From Hexactinellida sp. DTS-2022 (taxonomy: Eukaryota; Porifera; Hexactinellida), in the NCBI GenBank assembly GCA_028753945.1, contig JAPNXP010000010.1:995042-1059041 (forward strand): a stretch of 64,000 bases of DNA, read 5' to 3'. The first letter of the stretch is position 1; the number at the start of each line of letters is the position of its first letter. Below are positions 59,547 through 64,000 of this stretch, piece after piece. The position numbers and the translations under genes were made by a program. The notes under the pieces were generated by a model. The model saw only the letters and a program-made list of their open reading frames with translations, was not told where the DNA came from and made no database searches.

Positions 59547-59876
59547 AGTAGAATCTCGTTATACGTACACCGAGGGACCATGGAAGTGTGTACTCCTTAA
59601 CAACCATCAAAATATAGTGCCACCAAAGGAGCATGCGTCGGCACATGCTGAATTTTGGATTTATTTTTCTACTTATATCAACCAAATTTCTTCCTGCGTA
59701 TCTCTCATATTGACCCAATGTATGCAATAATACAACAAAAACGAAATAGCTAGATTAAGGAATTATAATTTTCTACAAAATTCGTATTAACCGGTATCAT
59801 TTGTATAGATATGGCTTTGAAGGGAGCTGAAATAGTGATGTATTAACCATAAATTCGTATTAACTAGGTTCTACTG
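59547..59876. mobile_element. pogo-like MITE with half a hairpin repeat inside
   Basis: Ends CAGTAGAATCTCGTTATACG and TAACTAGGTTCTACTG. Between 59587 and 59661 lies one arm of the long-hairpin repeat (ATAGTGCCACCAAAGGAGCA). Flanks are TT, not TA. Confidence 0.55.
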
Positions 59877-59939
59877 TTTGCAGTATACGTACGTGTTAAG
59901 GGTTCGGGGTAGTGGTAAGGCCTTATATAACGAAGTTCA

Positions 59940-60130
59940 CGGGCGGGGAGTGAGTTTTTGTACCTTGAAATTGTCATTTTTGAATTCAGCGCCCAAAGAT
60001 TGTGCTAGATACCAAATTTAGTGACTAAAAATACAGAATTAACCATATTTTCAGTCATAATGTTCAGCCTATGCATTTTTGACTATGGTTTGGCTTTGTC
60101 ACGTCCGGTAATATAGTAGTCCGTGGTACT
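59940..60130. repeat. Inverted copy of 28240-28440
   Basis: GGGGAGTGAGTTTTTGTACC through TTGTCACGTCCGGTAATATA matches the complement of the region left of the DIRS/Ngaro remnant. No recombinase frame remains here. Confidence 0.7.
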
Positions 60131-60254
60131 ACTGATGTAAGCCTTTAAATAATAAATCATAGGAAAGTGAACACCTCCAGCAACAGAAACCTTATTATGC
60201 TGAAGAAGTCATGTAGATACCTATAAATAATCGGCAACATCTTCCGTAACATAG

Positions 60255-60548
60255 TATACTCAAACCTCCCAAATCCGGGCACCCTTTTGGTGTAAAGACA
60301 AACTAAATATGTATTCATTTAATTAATAATGGGGATAAATGACAATATTTTATAACAGATACATATCTTGAATTATCCACAACCCGTTAAAAACATAAGT
60401 TTAAAATTTTTAATGAATTTATAAAATATTTATTATACACTTTGGAATTCAATGTACAGTATATCAGACATAGCATTTCTCAGATCCGGGCTAATTCGAG
60501 TTACGGGCACCCTACGGACCCAGTGCCCGGATAAGGGAGGTTAGAGTG
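60255..60548. mobile_element. Small TIR element, CCTCCCAAATCCGGGCAC ends
   Basis: Ends TACTCAAACCTCCCAAATCC and the complement of CACTCTAACCTCCCTTATCC. TA-rich flanks; probably pogo-like. Internal GGGCACCC repeats are shared with 58285-58334. Confidence 0.65.
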
Positions 60549-61036
60549 TATATGCGTTTTGGGATCATTTTTCTAGTTGAATTTTTCCTCAAAAAAGTGA
60601 GTTCCTTGGCTTACTGCTCTTAAGGGAAACTTCCCTTTAGGTCAACTGTCGGACTGAAGTCTGAACAGTGGGCGTATTATCGAGACTAGGTTGTAGACCC
60701 AGAAACGAAGAATGGCTGTCACTCATTGAGAATGAATTAGGCTTTGTTGGGTTGTGGAGTAGACCACTAGGTTTATGAAAAGTTTCTACAAACTCAAATT
60801 CGCTAAATGCTTTTGTCTCAATTAGCTAAGAGGCAGTAATGGCTCACTTAACTTAGTAAGAAAATAACATTATTTATACGTGACTCATTTACGAATTGTT
60901 TAATGTGGGTGTGTAAAAAAAGATTAAATTTAAACTATTAGATTGAAGTGTTTAAACAAATACAGAATTTAAGTAGAACAGCTTGAATTATTTAAACTTA
61001 TAAAACTCAAATAGTATTTATTAAAATAAACAAGTA

Positions 61037-61221
61037 CAGTCAACTCCGCTTAATAGAGCCACCGGTTAATCGGTTTCTCCGCTTAATCGGGTCAAAATTT
61101 CACAGGATTTATAGGACAGAATTACAGTTTGGCTTACAATATTTTCGGTTAATCGGTTTCTCCGCTTAATCGGGTCAAAACAACCTGGTTCCGAGGTGGC
61201 TCTATTAAGCGGAGTCGACTG
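61037..61221. mobile_element. pogo/Tigger-like MITE, copy 2
   Basis: TA on both sides, ends CAGTCAACTCCGCTTAATAG and CTATTAAGCGGAGTCGACTG, as at 43093, with an extra GGTTTCTCCGCTTAATCGG unit. Confidence 0.92.
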
Positions 61222-61712
61222 TATATATATTCTTGGTTATTAACATTTGAACTACAATATACACGTATGACTCGAAGATATTATGCCTATAATCTTGATA
61301 TATTTATTGCACTAAATCGTTCATCTATCTATACTATTAAAACACAAACCTGTATATGTGTATATGTGTGTGTATATATCTGTTTGTATGTTACGAGTTG
61401 ATTGAAGAGAGTGGACGGTTTCCAAATGGGATTTTTGGCACATAGGGGTAACTTTTGGCACCCGCCAACAAGTTGAGGTTTCCACTCAAAATTTCTCACA
61501 CCTCGACAAGTTATGACGTCATTGTCACATTTAGAGAAGTATGAAAATTCTCATAATCGCACATAATTCGCGCCCTCTAAAAGATAAAATATGAAAATTT
61601 AATAGAACATGTACATTAATGATGCGGACCCACTATGCTAACTCATTATCGCATGATGACGTAATCATTAAAATTTCACGTAATCATTAAATTTGTTAAA
61701 TTTGACTATTTA

Positions 61713-62516
61713 GGCCTGTTGCATGAGAAATTGACCCCCATGAGAAAATGACCCCCCTCTTCATATGAACCATGGATACCGTTTAGGGGGTCATTTCTTT
61801 ATGCAAGCCCCGTGAGAAAATGACCCCCTAATAAATTTCCGCATTGTCATTTCAATAGTGTAAAGACTACTTGAACAAACAATGATGCAGTGACAATTAT
61901 ACAAAATGACTTGCCAACTATGTTAATTAACTGAATACTTCTTCTGGCAATGTACTATTTATATTTGGGGAATACTTATCCACCGATCATCGGCGTTTGT
62001 ATTAAAAAACCTCGCTACTTTCTACCGATTGTTTTTTTATGTTTATAAAAAACATCATCGGTAGAAAGTAGCGAGATTTTTAATACAAACGCCGATGATC
62101 GGTGGATAAGTATTCTCTTATATTTGGTACTAGTAATATAATATGATAAATAAGAGTATTTTTTGAGTAAACTTTATTTAGCCTTATCCGAAATTAGCCA
62201 TTTTAATGACAAATAAGAGTTAGAGCTTCAATATTAGTTCCAAGTATTTGATAGAAAACCTGGGTAGCAATATGGGATTACCAAGTTAACATAGTTGGCA
62301 AGTCATTTTGTATAATTGTCACTGCATCATTGTTTGTTCAAGTAGTCTTTACGCTATTGAAATGACAATACGGAAATTTATTAGGGGGTCATTTTCTCAC
62401 GGGGCTTGCATAAAGAAATGACCCCCGTGAGGAAATGACCCCCTAAACGGTATCCATGGTTCATATGAAGAGGGGGGTCATTTTCTCATGGGGGTCAATT
62501 TCTCATGCAACAGGCC
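61713..62516. mobile_element. Fold-back element, about 210-bp arms
   Basis: Ends GGCCTGTTGCATGAGAAATT and the complement. The arms, rich in TGAGAAAATGACCCCC, run to about 61927 and from about 62284. The 6-bp duplicate TATTTA is exact at 61707-61712 and 62517-62522. No coding. A smaller palindromic element lies in its centre. Confidence 0.88.
61969..62117. mobile_element. Mutator-like palindromic MITE in the fold-back centre
   Basis: Arms of about 60 bp (GGAATACTTATCCACCGATC and complement). Direct repeat TTATATTTGG at 61959-61968 and 62118-62127, 9-10 bp. Loop about 20 bp. Confidence 0.82.
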
Positions 62517-62639
62517 TATTTACGCTTTATAATCAATATTAGGAGTATATAAACCGCACACCAACCGCGAAGCGGTTGGTGTGTGGTTGTGTTCTGCCGC
62601 GAAGCGACCTAGCAAGCGAAGCGCGCTAGTATAAATTAT

Positions 62640-63110
62640 AATCAAATGATATTTTCTGAAATTTAGGTGAATTCATAAATTATAAAATTGAATAATCATG
62701 TAATATTTTTAAAATTACAGTAAACTTGTATGGAACTCAGTTATTGTCCGAAATAATAAATCGTATTTCAGTCCATGCATTCATATCGTTAAATGGGAAA
62801 ATATTACTCATATCCATTGCACAATCTTATTCTGATAAGTGATCGTACAATCAAGCTAATCAAGGATTGTACAACACATTCCTAATTGCCGAACTTAATC
62901 AACTTTAAGGTAACAAAATTCTCAAAATCAGTGAAAATAAAATTAGAAAAATAAAAGATACAACATTTTTAGGAAAAATTAAATAGATTTAATAGGAAAT
63001 ACATTTGTATGAAATAAGGACAATTGAATATATAGAAATGTTAAGGAGTCCTTCTAAGGATCAGACATAGACTACAACACACATATACTAACGTGACTAT
63101 AGAGCCCGAT
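62640..63110. other. No gene recognised
   Basis: AT-rich, no repeat of the window's families seen. Likely flank or intron of the minus-strand gene to the right. Confidence 0.35.
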
Positions 63111-63149
63111 TAGCTCCCTCCGTATAATAAGCTGGTTTTATTACAGGGG

Positions 63150-63850
63150 TCAATGAAGAAGTACTATTGCGTACTCCCCTCCCAGAGATGCAACAGAGAA
63201 GCGGCGCTGTAGACCCTTCCCAACAGAGGTAGCAGCTGCTACGGAGATCGAATACTCTGTGTGAGTTGCAAGATCCGTAATCTTGTAGGAAGTTGAAGAA
63301 GCATCTCTCAAGTGCTCAGTGGTGTCCAGTCCCTGGTCCGAGTTAGAGGTTCTGTAATTAGAATGCTGATCCAACTATAATAACGTTCTGAAATCCCTAG
63401 CTTATAGCAGACCAGTAGTATAGAGTGATCTCTGTAGCATTATTGGATACACCAATCATATTGGTTGGAAGCTGACTCGGTGTGTCTTGATTTGTTCTCA
63501 CACTCACATTATTGGAATCATTAGTACAATTAGTCCAAGTAGCAATGACATATAATTCATAGGACCTGTAGGGCAGTAGACCGATTACAATGATTTCGAG
63601 ACCATTCGTAGAACTGTAAAAGTAGAAAATGTCAGTGACTTGTAGTATGCTACCCACGGTAATATACTGAGTAGTAGAGAAACATCGTGTGCAGTTTGCC
63701 AATTAAGGCATTCAGAGGTATTGGATAGGGCAGTGTCTGCAAGCAATATGTCGCCCTCTATAGGGCTACAGTCTGTGCACCGGACAGGTATAAATCTTAT
63801 CACAAGAGCAAAAATAGCTTCCTTCAGTGTTGGTACATATCTGTTGACAT
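63150..63850 (-). pseudogene. EGF-like and fibronectin III exons, fragmentary
   Basis: From the right: CQQICTNTEGSYFCSC (63849 downward) is the C-x-N-x-GSY-x-C-x-C core of a calcium-binding EGF-like domain. Further down, IVIGLLPYRSYELYVIATW and TPSQLPTNMIGVSNNA then EITLYYW form the end of one FNIII domain and the start of the next. TSYKITDLATHTEYSISVAA then ATSVGKG is a third FNIII-like piece. The frame changes between pieces and no clean splice sites join all of them. So this is a decayed or partly seen cell-surface/extracellular gene, or one with introns I could not resolve. EGF-FNIII chains are common in sponges. Confidence 0.5.
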
Positions 63851-64000
63851 TAAGTTCACGTTAAACACTCGTTTATATCAACGCAACTGTTTATATTCCA
63901 TTTATAGCCAGTAGCACATGTTTATATACAAAAGAAATGAATTATAATTTATTAATTATAATCACCACTAATAGTTATTGAGTACTATTTATAACTATTA

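Larger units (their letters stand above)
61328..62629 (+). mobile_element. Helitron-like element carrying nested insertions
   Basis: Begins TCTATACTATTAAAACACAA after an A, ends GCAAGCGAAGCGCG then CTAG followed by T. A strong hairpin, CACACCAACCGC-GAA-GCGGTTGGTGTG, sits about 60 bp inside the 3' end. No Rep/helicase gene. Its body is split by the fold-back element at 61713-62516. Confidence 0.7.

Overview
This is eukaryotic, AT-rich DNA without bacterial operon structure. It is a transposon graveyard in an animal genome with a few host genes in it. The host signals are an RBM24/RBM38-type RNA-binding protein gene, an NmrA-like oxidoreductase fragment, and EGF-like plus fibronectin III exons. 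The transposable elements belong to families typical of early-branching animals: KDZ, P/THAP, DIRS/Ngaro, Ginger-like, Mutator-like, hAT, pogo and Helitron. Several introns are only 60-200 bp. I infer a non-bilaterian animal, most likely a sponge, and this is a guess from gene style, not from a marker gene.

Layout. 1-2663: the 3' part of an HMGXB3/KDZ-type transposase gene, broken by a hAT MITE whose inside is a palindromic minisatellite. 2664-4130: tandem copies of an unclassified repeat carrying a long hairpin. 4472-9364: a Ginger-like DNA transposon (gypsy-type integrase with introns, TGTTG ends, 4-bp target duplication), internally rearranged. 10088-10418: an unrecognised first exon, followed by five perfect p53-type half-sites in tandem. 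11277-14410: a Helitron and a Mutator-like element inserted into a palindromic repeat. 14652-17307: a Mutator-like element with GGTCCGG-rich ends and nested hAT MITEs. 17374-21207: a whole but mutated P element. 22340-23800: a decayed transposon ORF hit twice by one MITE family. 26894-28300: the tail of a DIRS/Ngaro retrotransposon. 28672-30142: a fold-back hAT element. 32446-32818: an NmrA-like fragment. 34191-34728: another satellite-filled MITE. 38111-40901: a hAT transposon with an uninterrupted 687-residue transposase. 43673-49685: the RBM24/38-like gene on the minus strand. 51333-62629: mostly nested MITEs, fold-back elements and Helitrons. 63150-63850: EGF/FNIII exons on the minus strand.

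The main theme is DNA transposons whose ends or interiors are built from tandem palindromic monomers (positions 839, 5829, 14652, 15152, 34191, 52524, 58335). Three of them have perfect 8-bp target duplications and internal monomers that resemble their own terminal repeats. Because many elements keep both target-site duplicates, nesting order can be read directly. All boundaries were read by eye. Family names rest on motifs and termini, not on database searches.
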